A stretch of 64,000 nucleotides of DNA from Pseudomonas sp. (GTDB taxonomy: Bacteria; Pseudomonadota; Gammaproteobacteria; Pseudomonadales; Pseudomonadaceae), in NCBI RefSeq assembly GCF_030683065.1, contig NZ_JAUXMX010000007.1, positions 186,001 to 250,000 of the forward strand, read 5' to 3'. A program made the translations under genes and the position numbers. The notes under the pieces were generated by a model. The model did not search any database. It saw only the letters and a list, made by a program, of their open reading frames with translations, and was not told where the DNA came from. Position 1 is the stretch's first letter; the number at the start of each line of letters is the position of its first letter. Positions 1 through 8,274 of the stretch are shown here, piece by piece.

Positions 1-1386
1 CCCCAAGCGGCTGCAGCTCCGGCACAGGCCGCAGCACCTGCGCTAGCCGCACCGGCCAGCAGCAGCGTGGAGGAAATCCACGTGCCGGATATCGGCTCGG
101 ACGGCAAAGCCAGGGTTATCGAAGTACTGGTCAAGGTCGGCGATAGCGTCGAAGTTGACCAGTCGCTGATCACCCTGGAGTCAGACAAGGCCAGCATGGA
201 AATCCCCTCGCCGGCTGCCGGCGTGGTGGAAAGCATCCGCGTCAAACTGGAAGACGAAGTCGGTACTGGCGATTTCATCCTCACGCTAAAAGTCGCGGGT
301 GCAGCTGCAGCAGCTCCTGCAGCGCCCGCTGCAGCGCAAACGACCGAAGGGCACAAAACCCCTGCTGGCGCCGACCCTGCCGTCGTCGCCGAGGTCAACG
401 CGATAGCCAAACTATCGGCAGCCGCCGCCAGTGCAGCTGCTGCGCCGGCTGTCGCCAGCGGCAATAAGGTGCATGCTGGCCCGGCCGTTCGTCAGCTGGC
501 ACGCGACTTCGGTGTTGAGCTGTCTGCCGTGCCTGGCAGCGGGCCGAAAGGCCGAGTCCTCAAGGAAGACGTGCAGGTGCATGTCAAGGCCATGATGCAA
601 AAGGCCAAGGAGGCGCCTGCTGGCGCAACTGGCGGCGCCACCGGTGGCGCAGGGATCCCGCCGATCCCGGTGGTGGATTTCAGCAAGTTCGGTGAAATCG
701 AAGAAGTGGCCATGACCCGCCTGATGCAGGTCGGCGCCGCCAACCTGCACCGCAGCTGGCTCAATGTGCCGCATGTGACCCAATTCGACTCAGCCGACAT
801 CACCGAGCTGGAAGCCTTCCGCGTCGCGCAGAAAGGCGTGGCCGAGAAAGCCGGGGTCAAGCTCACCGTGCTGCCGCTGCTGCTCAAGGCCTGCGCCTTC
901 CTGCTCAAGGAACTGCCAGACTTCAACAGCTCGCTGGCACCGAGCGGCAAGGCGATCATCCGTAAGAAATACGTGAACATCGGCTTCGCCGTGGACACCC
1001 CGGATGGTCTGTTGGTCCCGGTAATCAAGAACGTCGACCAGAAGAGCCTGCTGCAGCTTGCTGCCGAGGCAGCGGTACTGGCGGAAAAAGCCCGCACCAA
1101 GAAGCTGTCGGCCGATGACATGCAGGGTGCCTGCTTCACCATCTCCAGCCTCGGCCACATTGGCGGCACCGGCTTTACGCCGATCGTCAACGCGCCGGAA
1201 GTGGCGATTCTTGGCGTGAGCAAGGCGACCATCCAGCCAGTCTGGGACGGTAAGGTGTTCCAGCCCAAGCTGATGCTGCCGCTGTCGCTGTCCTACGACC
1301 ATCGCGTAATCAACGGCGCTGCTGCCGCACGCTATACCAAGCGTCTAGGCGAAGTGCTGGCAGATATCCGCACCATGCTGCTGTAA
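1..1386 (+). CDS. aceF: Pyruvate dehydrogenase E2, dihydrolipoyllysine acetyltransferase (5' truncated by window)
   Basis: E2 core of the pyruvate dehydrogenase complex: it transfers the acetyl group from the lipoyl arm to CoA. The reading frame is open from base 1 and starts in an Ala/Pro linker, so the true start and probably one or more earlier lipoyl domains lie upstream. A lipoyl domain follows (about nt 67-290) with the DKAS motif; its lipoylated Lys is nt 187-189. After another Ala/Pro linker comes a peripheral-subunit-binding domain (about nt 475-590, ending GPKGRVLKEDV) and the catalytic domain, with the DHRVINGA active-site motif near nt 1297-1320. The C-terminus is intact and followed by a strong terminator. 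Identification is secure; only the N-terminal extent is unknown. Confidence 0.96.
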   Translation, partial: PQAAAAPAQAAAPALAAPASSSVEEIHVPDIGSDGKARVIEVLVKVGDSVEVDQSLITLESDKASMEIPSPAAGVVESIRVKLEDEVGTGDFILTLKVAGAAAAAPAAPAAAQTTEGHKTPAGADPAVVAEVNAIAKLSAAAASAAAAPAVASGNKVHAGPAVRQLARDFGVELSAVPGSGPKGRVLKEDVQVHVKAMMQKAKEAPAGATGGATGGAGIPPIPVVDFSKFGEIEEVAMTRLMQVGAANLHRSWLNVPHVTQFDSADITELEAFRVAQKGVAEKAGVKLTVLPLLLKACAFLLKELPDFNSSLAPSGKAIIRKKYVNIGFAVDTPDGLLVPVIKNVDQKSLLQLAAEAAVLAEKARTKKLSADDMQGACFTISSLGHIGGTGFTPIVNAPEVAILGVSKATIQPVWDGKVFQPKLMLPLSLSYDHRVINGAAAARYTKRLGEVLADIRTMLL

Positions 1387-1415
1387 CTTTTTCGAGCACG
1401 CCACGCTCGTTCCTC

Positions 1416-1445
1416 AACCCCGCCCTGTTTGGCGGGGTTTTTTTT
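1416..1445 (+). terminator. Intrinsic terminator of aceF
   Basis: A GC stem (CCCCGCC / GGCGGGG) with a short TGTTT-type loop is followed by a run of eight or more T, 30 nt after the aceF stop. This is a textbook rho-independent terminator and ends the aceEF transcript. Confidence 0.9.
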
Positions 1446-1566
1446 GGGCTATGTACCGGCTAACTGTTGCTAGATTGCATGCAGTAATCCCATGCCGGAA
1501 CCAGGGGGACGCCTAGTCCTTGCTGGCCGGCGCTTGGCGCAAGCAGGTCTGAACGATGGCGTCCCG

Positions 1567-1632
1567 GCGAACGCACTCGCCGACAAGTCCCCTCCTACAT
1601 GGTGAACGTGTGGGAGCGGACTTGTCCGCGAA
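1567..1632. repeat. REP-like inverted pair between aceF and the next gene
   Basis: The string TGGGAGCGGACTTGTCCGCG near 1610-1630 matches the Pseudomonas REP style (GGGAGCGG..TTG..CCGCGAA). A degenerate inverted partner, CGCCGACAAGTCCCCTCCTAC, lies at about 1578-1598, so the two could form a REP doublet. The rest of the 290-nt gap (1387-1676) holds the aceF terminator and a copy of the GCTAACTGTTGC motif (1446-1470); I see no gene in it. Confidence 0.6.
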
Positions 1633-1676
1633 ACTTTTGATGGATCCCGTTCACGGCGCCCTGTGAGCGAAGCACC

Positions 1677-2204
1677 TTAACCCCGCTGCACCTTGCGGAT
1701 CAGAAAACTCAGCGCCTTGGCCAGCTCAGCTGCGCCCTGGTGATCGCGCACGATGGTCAGCAGCGGGCTGCCGTCGAGCGGACTGAACACAACACAGCTG
1801 ATGCCGCTGGGCGGGCAGTCGTAACGGATAAACGGGTCGACCCCGAACACGCCAATGCGCTGGTTACGTACGGCCATGTCGCTGCCCTGCCCGCGGATTT
1901 CCTCGCGTAGCAGCAGCTCGCCGGGCGCGCCCAGGCGCAGCTGATAAATGAGGTCCTGCCGCTGCGCCTGGCCAACCTGATAACCGGCGCGCAGGGCATA
2001 CGTGGTGAGCAGCGAATTACTGTGCAACAACAAAACCTGGCGTTCGTCCTGGTTCAGGTACAGACGCTGCAAGCCGGCCAGATAGCGGTCCTGCTCGGCG
2101 CTGCTGAGCCCCGCCGCTGGCTCGCTAGCCAAAGCCGGTGGTGCAACCAGACAGCCAAGCAAAAACACTGTATGAATTAGTTTTCTTGTCAGTCGCAAAT
2201 GCAT
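1677..2204 (-). CDS. Small secreted (periplasmic) protein of unknown function
   Basis: I do not recognise a named family. The 175-aa product starts with a clear signal peptide (basic MHLRLTRK, hydrophobic core, likely cleavage after ALA near residue 26), so it should be periplasmic. The mature part is about 150 aa with two Cys (in RYDCPP and GISCVVF), nine residues apart in the C-terminal half, possibly a disulfide. The ATG is preceded by AAGGGTG. It is transcribed divergently from the dipA-type gene with only 77 nt between starts, so the two may share control, but that is inference. No transmembrane helix other than the signal peptide is evident. Confidence 0.75.
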   Translation of the reverse strand: MHLRLTRKLIHTVFLLGCLVAPPALASEPAAGLSSAEQDRYLAGLQRLYLNQDERQVLLLHSNSLLTTYALRAGYQVGQAQRQDLIYQLRLGAPGELLLREEIRGQGSDMAVRNQRIGVFGVDPFIRYDCPPSGISCVVFSPLDGSPLLTIVRDHQGAAELAKALSFLIRKVQRG

Positions 2205-2281
2205 GATGCACCCTTACTCAACGCCATAGTGAAGTGGGCTTAACCCTCGCAACAGCCAGCATACTGGAAGCCAACCGCTTG

Positions 2282-4909
2282 ATGAAAAGTCATCCCGATG
2301 CCGTGAGCCGGTTAGCATCCGAGGTTGTGACACAGTTGCCAGTACCGTCGAGGCTCGGCATGTTGCGTTTCGAGCGCTTGAACGAGGCAAGCTGGGCGCT
2401 GCTGTTTCTCGATCCGGCCTGCGAAGGCCCGTTCGGCATTCCTGCCAGCGAACTCTGCGCGCTGATCGAGGCTCCCTATGCCTGCCTGATGGAGCCTGAG
2501 GCTCGCCATCGACTGCATGACAACATCCAGTTGCAACTGGCGCAACAGCCGCATTACCTGGTGAACTACACCCTGCATACCGCGCACGGCCCTGTCTGCC
2601 TGATGGAAACGGGCGAGCCGTTCAAGCAGCACGGCCGTCATCTGCTGCGCGGTTACCTGATGGTTACCCCTGAGTCCTGCGCTCACACCCAAGCGGCGTC
2701 GAGCAGCGAAGATCAGCAGCGCCAGCAGCGTTCGCAGGCCCAGCAAAGCCTGATAGTGCGCCTGGCGCGCCAGCGCTACTCCAGCAGTGACCCGTTGCAA
2801 GAAGCCGCCGAACTGATCACGCGCACAGCTTGTGGCGCGTATGACGTAGCGCGAGCAAGCATCTGGAACCTGAATGGCGCCAACCTTGAGCCCGTAGCCC
2901 TGTTTCGCCGCGACCTCGACTGCTACGAGCACGCATTGCCGATCGATATCAGCGCATACCCCGACTATCTGCGAGCACTGCAAGGTGGTCGTGCGATCGA
3001 CGCCCGCGATGCGTCACTCGATCCGCGCACTCGTGAGATGTCTGCGGGCTACCTGCTGCCGACGGCGATCATGGCCATGCTTGATGCCAGCATCCGGGTC
3101 GGCGGCGAAGTAGTCGGCGTATTGTGCCTGGAGCACATCGGCTCTCGAAGAATCTGGCAGGCCGACGAGATTGCCTTTGCCGGAGAGCTGGCCGACCAAT
3201 ACGCACAAGTGCTGAGCAATCAGCAACGGCGCAGCGCCACCAGTGAGTTGCACCTGTTCAAGCGCGCGGTTGAGCAAAGCGCCAGCGCCTTTATCCTGAT
3301 TGATCACGATGGACTGGTGGAATACGTCAACCCGAGCTTCACCGCCATTACTCTGTACAGTTCGGCCGAGGTTCAAGGCCGACGCCTGTCCGAGTTGCCA
3401 GCCCTGGAAAACCTCAGCGATATCCTCTTCAATGCCCGCGCCGGCCTGGCCGAGCACAATAGCTGGCAGGGCGAGTTCAAGAACCGGCGCAAGAACCTTG
3501 AGCCCTACTGGGGGCAACTCTCGATTTCCAAGGTGCATGCCGATGACGGCACCTTGACCCATTACATCGGTATCTACGAAGACATTACCGACACCAAACA
3601 AGCCCAGCAACGCATAGAGCGCTTGGCCTACAGCGACAACCTCACCGGTTTGGGTAACCGCTACGCCTTTATCCGCGCACTGGAACAGCGTTTTGCCAGC
3701 GCCGACGGCAAGCCGTTCAGCCTGCTGCTAGTCGACATCGACAATTTCAAGCGGATCAACGACAGCCTCGGCCACCAGACTGGCGACAAGCTACTCATCA
3801 GACTGGCCCGCCGCTTGCGCAACAGCCTCCCGTCAACAGGCACACTCGCGCGCTTCGCCAGCAACGAATTCGCCATCCTGCTGGATGCCGCCGACCTGGC
3901 TGGCGCCCAAAAGCTGGCCCACCAAGTACTGCATATCCTGGACAAACCCCTGTTCGTCGACAATCAATTGATAAGCGTTACCGGCTCTATAGGCGTGGTC
4001 AGCGTGCCTGAACACGGGGCAGACCCACACGCCCTGATGAAGCATGCGGGCCTGGCGCTGCACAAGGCCAAAGCCAACGGCAAACACCAACTACAGGTCT
4101 TTACCGAGGCACTCAACGCCGAGGCCGACTACAAACTGTTCGTCGAAAACAACCTGCGCCTTGCGCTGACCCAGAACGAACTGGAGGTGTTCTACCAACC
4201 CAAGCTGTGCCTGAAAACCGGCCAACTGATTGGCATGGAGGCGCTGCTGCGCTGGCACCACCCAGAGAAAGGTATGATCCAGCCGGACCAGTTCATCGGT
4301 GTGGCCGAGGAGACCGGGCTGATCATCCCCATAGGCAAGTGGGTCGCACGCCAGGCCTGCCGCATGAGCAAACAGTTGACCGCTGCTGGCTTGGGCAACC
4401 TGCAAGTGGCGATTAATTTGTCGCCCAAGCAGTTCTCCGACCCCGACCTGGTTGGCTCGATCGCCGCGATCCTGCACGAGGAACTGCTGCCACCCAGCTT
4501 GCTGGAGCTGGAGTTGACCGAAAGCCTGCTGCTGGAAGCCACTGCCGACACCCGCCACCAGCTCAGCCGCTTGAAAAGCCTGGGCCTGACCCTGGCCATG
4601 GACGATTTCGGCACCGGTTATTCGTCGCTCAGCTACCTGAAGAAATACCCCATTGATGTGATCAAGATCGATCGCAGCTTCATCAAGGACATTCCAGAAA
4701 ACCAGGACGACATGGAGATCACCTCGGCAGTGATCGCCATGGCGCACAAACTAAAACTCAAAGTCGTCGCCGAAGGCATCGAAACCGCCGCGCAGCTGAG
4801 CTTTCTGCGACGCCAGCACTGCGACATCGGCCAGGGCTACCTGTTCGACCGACCGATCGCCGGGGGCGAACTGGTGAGCAGCCTTAAACGCTATCAACGC
4901 CAGAGCTAG
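2282..4909 (+). CDS. dipA: c-di-GMP phosphodiesterase, DipA type (GAF-PAS-GGDEF-EAL)
   Basis: Soluble multi-domain signalling protein, 875 aa from the ATG chosen here (SD-like GGAAG upstream; an in-frame GTG at 2234 would add 16 residues). In order: N-terminal region to about residue 150, a GAF-like domain to about 330, a PAS domain to about 445 (VEYVNPSF, and the PAC-like HYIGIYEDITD), a GGDEF domain to about 610, then EAL. The diguanylate cyclase signature is degenerate, ASNEF at nt 3857-3871, so cyclase activity is unlikely. The EAL domain keeps EALLRW (4238-4255), DDFGTGYSS and VVAEGIE, so c-di-GMP hydrolysis is expected. Position between aceF and msrA matches PA5017 (DipA, biofilm dispersion) of P. 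aeruginosa. Confidence 0.9.
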   Translation: MKSHPDAVSRLASEVVTQLPVPSRLGMLRFERLNEASWALLFLDPACEGPFGIPASELCALIEAPYACLMEPEARHRLHDNIQLQLAQQPHYLVNYTLHTAHGPVCLMETGEPFKQHGRHLLRGYLMVTPESCAHTQAASSSEDQQRQQRSQAQQSLIVRLARQRYSSSDPLQEAAELITRTACGAYDVARASIWNLNGANLEPVALFRRDLDCYEHALPIDISAYPDYLRALQGGRAIDARDASLDPRTREMSAGYLLPTAIMAMLDASIRVGGEVVGVLCLEHIGSRRIWQADEIAFAGELADQYAQVLSNQQRRSATSELHLFKRAVEQSASAFILIDHDGLVEYVNPSFTAITLYSSAEVQGRRLSELPALENLSDILFNARAGLAEHNSWQGEFKNRRKNLEPYWGQLSISKVHADDGTLTHYIGIYEDITDTKQAQQRIERLAYSDNLTGLGNRYAFIRALEQRFASADGKPFSLLLVDIDNFKRINDSLGHQTGDKLLIRLARRLRNSLPSTGTLARFASNEFAILLDAADLAGAQKLAHQVLHILDKPLFVDNQLISVTGSIGVVSVPEHGADPHALMKHAGLALHKAKANGKHQLQVFTEALNAEADYKLFVENNLRLALTQNELEVFYQPKLCLKTGQLIGMEALLRWHHPEKGMIQPDQFIGVAEETGLIIPIGKWVARQACRMSKQLTAAGLGNLQVAINLSPKQFSDPDLVGSIAAILHEELLPPSLLELELTESLLLEATADTRHQLSRLKSLGLTLAMDDFGTGYSSLSYLKKYPIDVIKIDRSFIKDIPENQDDMEITSAVIAMAHKLKLKVVAEGIETAAQLSFLRRQHCDIGQGYLFDRPIAGGELVSSLKRYQRQS

Positions 4910-4999
4910 ACCAAGCAGCGCCGGATGCCTGCACCGACCTGGAATGCTGCGCCCGTCGCGCGGGCCTATTCACACATGCTCATATCGAGGACATAACCC

Positions 5000-5629
5000 A
5001 TGCCCCTTCACTCGCACGAACTACCCAGCGCCGAGCAGGCCCTGCCTGGCCGTGACACGCCCCTACCAGTGCCGAACGCCCACTACGTCAACGGCCACCC
5101 CCTGCAGGCGCCATTCCCGGCTGGCTTGCAACAAGCGGTATTCGCTCTCGGCTGTTTCTGGGGCGCCGAGCGACGCTTCTGGCAACAACCTGGCGTCTGG
5201 ACCACTGCCGTCGGCTACGCGGGCGGCCATACGCCCAACCCGACCTACGAGGAAGCCTGCTCCGGCCTGACCGGGCATACCGAAGCGGTACTGGTGGTGT
5301 TCGACCCGCAGCAGACCAGCTACGCGGCGCTGCTGAAAGTTTTCTGGGAAGCACACAATCCGACCCAGGGCATGCGCCAGGGCAACGACATCGGCAGCCA
5401 GTACCGCTCGGCGATCTACTGCTATGGTGCCGAGCAACTGGCCGCCGCCGAAGCCAGCCGGGCACAGTTTCAAGCCGAGCTGGAGCAGGCCGGGTTCGGC
5501 ACCATCACCAGCGAAATCGCCGAAGCACCGCCCTTCTACTACGCCGAGGCCTACCACCAGCAATACCTGGCAAAAAACCCCGGTGGCTATTGCGGGCTAG
5601 GCGGCACAGGCGTGTGCCTGCCGGCGTAA
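5000..5629 (+). CDS. msrA: Peptide-methionine (S)-S-oxide reductase
   Basis: Repairs oxidised methionine (S epimer) in proteins and free methionine, using thioredoxin as reductant. The GCFWG signature with nucleophilic Cys52 is present, followed by the conserved TAVGYAGG and GHTEAV segments and the EAYHQQYL region that lines the active site. The C-terminal [15 protein letters not shown] carries the two resolving Cys typical of three-Cys MsrA. At 209 aa it is the usual proteobacterial length with an N-terminal extension. GAGGA lies upstream of the ATG. It converges with the FMN-protein gene, with only 7 nt between stop codons. Confidence 0.96.
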   Translation: MPLHSHELPSAEQALPGRDTPLPVPNAHYVNGHPLQAPFPAGLQQAVFALGCFWGAERRFWQQPGVWTTAVGYAGGHTPNPTYEEACSGLTGHTEAVLVVFDPQQTSYAALLKVFWEAHNPTQGMRQGNDIGSQYRSAIYCYGAEQLAAAEASRAQFQAELEQAGFGTITSEIAEAPPFYYAEAYHQQYLAKNPGGYCGLGGTGVCLPA

Positions 5630-5636
5630 CGGCGGG

Positions 5637-7247
5637 TCATTGCCGCGGAGAAAAACTGCTGGCCTGGGCCATCTGCCACATGCGCGAGTAGAACTCGCCC
5701 GAGACCTCGCCGCTGAGCAGTTCACCCGGCGCGAGAAACACATGCAGCTGCGAATACAGCTTGATCTCGCTGGCCGACATGCGCCGCACCAGGTGCTTGG
5801 CCTCCAGCTGCTCGGGATGCTCAAGGCCTGCAGCCGCAAGCATCTCGGCCAGCCCTTTGAGGGTATTGTGGTGAAAACTGCGGACCCGCTCGGCCTTGTC
5901 CGGCACCACCAAAGCGCGCTGGCGCAACGGATCCTGGGTGGCCACGCCGGTCGGGCATTTGTTGGTGTGGCACGCCTGGCTCTGCAGGCAGCCGAGGGCG
6001 AACATGAAACCACGCGCCGAGTTGGCCCAGTCAGCCCCCAGCGCCAGCACGCTGGCAATGTCAAAAGCGCTGACAATCTTGCCGCTGGCACCAATCTTGA
6101 TCTGCTCACGCAAGCCGATACCGACCAGGGTGTTGTGCACAAACAGCAGGCCTTCGCGCAGCGGTACGCCGATATGGTCGGTGAATTCCAGCGGCGCGGC
6201 GCCGGTGCCGCCCTCCTTGCCGTCCACCACGATAAAGTCCGGCAGGATCCCGGTTTCCAGCATGGCTTTGGCGATGCCCATGAATTCCCAGGGATGCCCT
6301 AGGCAGAACTTGAAACCCACCGGCTTACCCGCAGACAACGCACGCAGTTTGGCAATGAACTGCAGCAGCTCGATAGGCGTGGCAAAGGCACTGTGCCGCG
6401 CCGGCGAAACACAATCCTGGCCCATTGGCACGCCACGGGTCAGGGCAATCTCAGCACTGACCTTGTGCTTGGGCAAAATGCCGCCATGCCCCGGCTTGGC
6501 ACCCTGAGACAGCTTGATCTCGATCATTTTCACCTGCGGATTTGCCGCCTGCTCGGCAAACCGCTGCGGATCGAAACTGCCATCCGCATGGCGACAACCG
6601 AAATAACCGCTACCCAACTCCCACACCAGATCACCGGCGTGCTCACGGTGATAGGGGCTAATGCTGCCCTCACCGGTGTCGTGATAGAAACCGCCCAGCT
6701 TGGCGCCCTGATTCAACGCACGAATGGCGTTGGCGCTGAGCGAACCAAAGCTCATTGCGGAGATATTGAACAGCGACGCCGAATACGGCTGGGTGCATTG
6801 CGGCCCGCCAATGCTCACCCGAAACGTTCCAGGGTCGACGTGCAGGGCTGGCAGCATGGAGTGACCGATGAACTCAAAGCCACTCTGGTAGACATCGGCC
6901 AAGGTACCGAACGCCTTGTCTGCACTCTGGTTCTTGGCCCGCGCATAGACCAGCGAACGCTGGGCACGGGAGAACGGCAATTGATCGCCGTCGGCCTCCA
7001 GCAGGTACTGGCGGATCTCCGGACGAATCGCCTCAACCAGGTAGCGAATATTGCCGAGAATCGGGTAGTTGCGCCGCACCGCCTGGCGCGTCTGCAGCAG
7101 GTCATTGATACCTACCGCACTGAGCAGGGCGGTGATCGACGTCAGCCCCCACAGCCACTCATGCGCACCGACAAAAGGCAGGCTGGCCACGGTGAACAAC
7201 ACGCAGAACGCGAAGCAGGCATAACGGTTCAACAACGACACATTCAT
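5637..7247 (-). CDS. FMN-binding glutamate synthase family protein, membrane-linked, stand-alone
   Basis: 536 aa from an ATG with GGGAG just upstream. Residues 1-50 contain two hydrophobic stretches (around YACFAFCVLFTVASLPFVG and LTSITALLSAVGI) that should anchor the protein in the inner membrane. The rest matches the central FMN-binding domain of glutamate synthase: ISAMSFGSLS, KLSQGAKPGHGG, VDGKEGGTGAAP, and the Cys cluster CLQSQACHTNKCPTGVATQ resembling the 3Fe-4S loop of GltB. The glutaminase and GltB C-terminal domains are missing, so it cannot be a normal glutamate synthase. The substrate and physiological reaction are unknown to me. Complete gltB and gltD occur elsewhere in the window. 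Confidence 0.85.
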   Translation of the reverse strand: MNVSLLNRYACFAFCVLFTVASLPFVGAHEWLWGLTSITALLSAVGINDLLQTRQAVRRNYPILGNIRYLVEAIRPEIRQYLLEADGDQLPFSRAQRSLVYARAKNQSADKAFGTLADVYQSGFEFIGHSMLPALHVDPGTFRVSIGGPQCTQPYSASLFNISAMSFGSLSANAIRALNQGAKLGGFYHDTGEGSISPYHREHAGDLVWELGSGYFGCRHADGSFDPQRFAEQAANPQVKMIEIKLSQGAKPGHGGILPKHKVSAEIALTRGVPMGQDCVSPARHSAFATPIELLQFIAKLRALSAGKPVGFKFCLGHPWEFMGIAKAMLETGILPDFIVVDGKEGGTGAAPLEFTDHIGVPLREGLLFVHNTLVGIGLREQIKIGASGKIVSAFDIASVLALGADWANSARGFMFALGCLQSQACHTNKCPTGVATQDPLRQRALVVPDKAERVRSFHHNTLKGLAEMLAAAGLEHPEQLEAKHLVRRMSASEIKLYSQLHVFLAPGELLSGEVSGEFYSRMWQMAQASSFSPRQ

Positions 7248-7292
7248 ATCGACTCCCGGCAAACAGACTGGTCCTCGCGACACCTGAATGAC

Positions 7293-8138
7293 TTAAGCGG
7301 TCTTTTCCTCGATTAGCCAGTCCATGCGCCAGCCGGCCTGGCTTTGCCCGAGCAAGGTGGTGAGCCAGGGCAGAACCTGCTTGAGCTCCTCCTCCAGGCC
7401 CCAGGGCGGATTGCTGATCACCAGGCCGGAACCGTTCAGGCGCTGGGCGTCATCGGCGGGGTGCACATAGAGCTCGATGCGTAGCAGCGTGGGCGCGCTG
7501 CTCTTGCCTAGGTCGCGATAGAAGCGCCGGAGTTGGCCCAGCTCCTTGATCGGATACCAGATCGCCACCACCGCCTGACGCATCCGGCCAATGGCTTCAT
7601 TCAAGGCCTGTACGCAACGCTCCTGCTCGTCGGCCTGCTCGAAAGGCGGGTCGATCAGCAACAGCGCACGCTTCTCGCGGGTCGGCAGCAGGGCACGCGC
7701 CACGTGCCAGCCTTCGCCAAGGTGCACGGCAACGCGGCGGTCGCCGGCCATGTTTTCCTTGAGCAGGCGGCCGTCTTCCGGGTGTTTCTCGTTGAGGTGC
7801 AGACGATCCTGTTCGCGCGTCAGCATGCGCGCCAGCTCCGGCGAGCCGGGGTAATGGCGCAGCACGCCACCCGGGTTCATGGCGCGGATCACTTCCAGGT
7901 AGTCGAGCAGCGGGTCCGGAACATCCGTGGCCTGCCACAAGCGTGCGATGCCTTGCAGCCACTCGCCGGTGCGGCTGGCCTGATCACCTTGCAAGTCGTA
8001 CAGGCCAACGCCAGCGTGGCTGTCGAGGTAGGCGAACGGCGCCTCCTTGCGTGAAAGCAGGGCGATCAGGCGGCTCAATACATAGTGTTTCAGTACATCG
8101 GCATGATTGCCGGCGTGAAAGGCGTGACGGTAATTCAT
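7293..8138 (-). CDS. rlmJ: 23S rRNA (adenine(2030)-N(6))-methyltransferase
   Basis: SAM-dependent methylase of A2030 in 23S rRNA. The start chosen, MNYRHAFHAGNHADVLKH, is the conserved N-terminus of the RlmJ/YhiR family, has GGAG upstream and gives 281 aa, the normal family size; the frame stays open upstream but without family sequence. Key features are the HAGVGLYDL loop and the ISNPPWGL motif near residue 240, the NPPW-type catalytic motif of N6-adenine methylases. It is divergent from the nitronate monooxygenase-like gene (136 nt apart). Confidence 0.93.
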   Translation of the reverse strand: MNYRHAFHAGNHADVLKHYVLSRLIALLSRKEAPFAYLDSHAGVGLYDLQGDQASRTGEWLQGIARLWQATDVPDPLLDYLEVIRAMNPGGVLRHYPGSPELARMLTREQDRLHLNEKHPEDGRLLKENMAGDRRVAVHLGEGWHVARALLPTREKRALLLIDPPFEQADEQERCVQALNEAIGRMRQAVVAIWYPIKELGQLRRFYRDLGKSSAPTLLRIELYVHPADDAQRLNGSGLVISNPPWGLEEELKQVLPWLTTLLGQSQAGWRMDWLIEEKTA

Positions 8139-8274
8139 CGGGCGGACTCCTGTGGCCGCACAGTTTAACAGGCTGCCTGCAACTGCCGCGCCAGCATTTG
8201 CACTGGCCACGGCCAGCTGCAACTGGCTATGGTTATGCGTCCTGATGCAAGAAAACCCCACGGAGCCTGACCTA

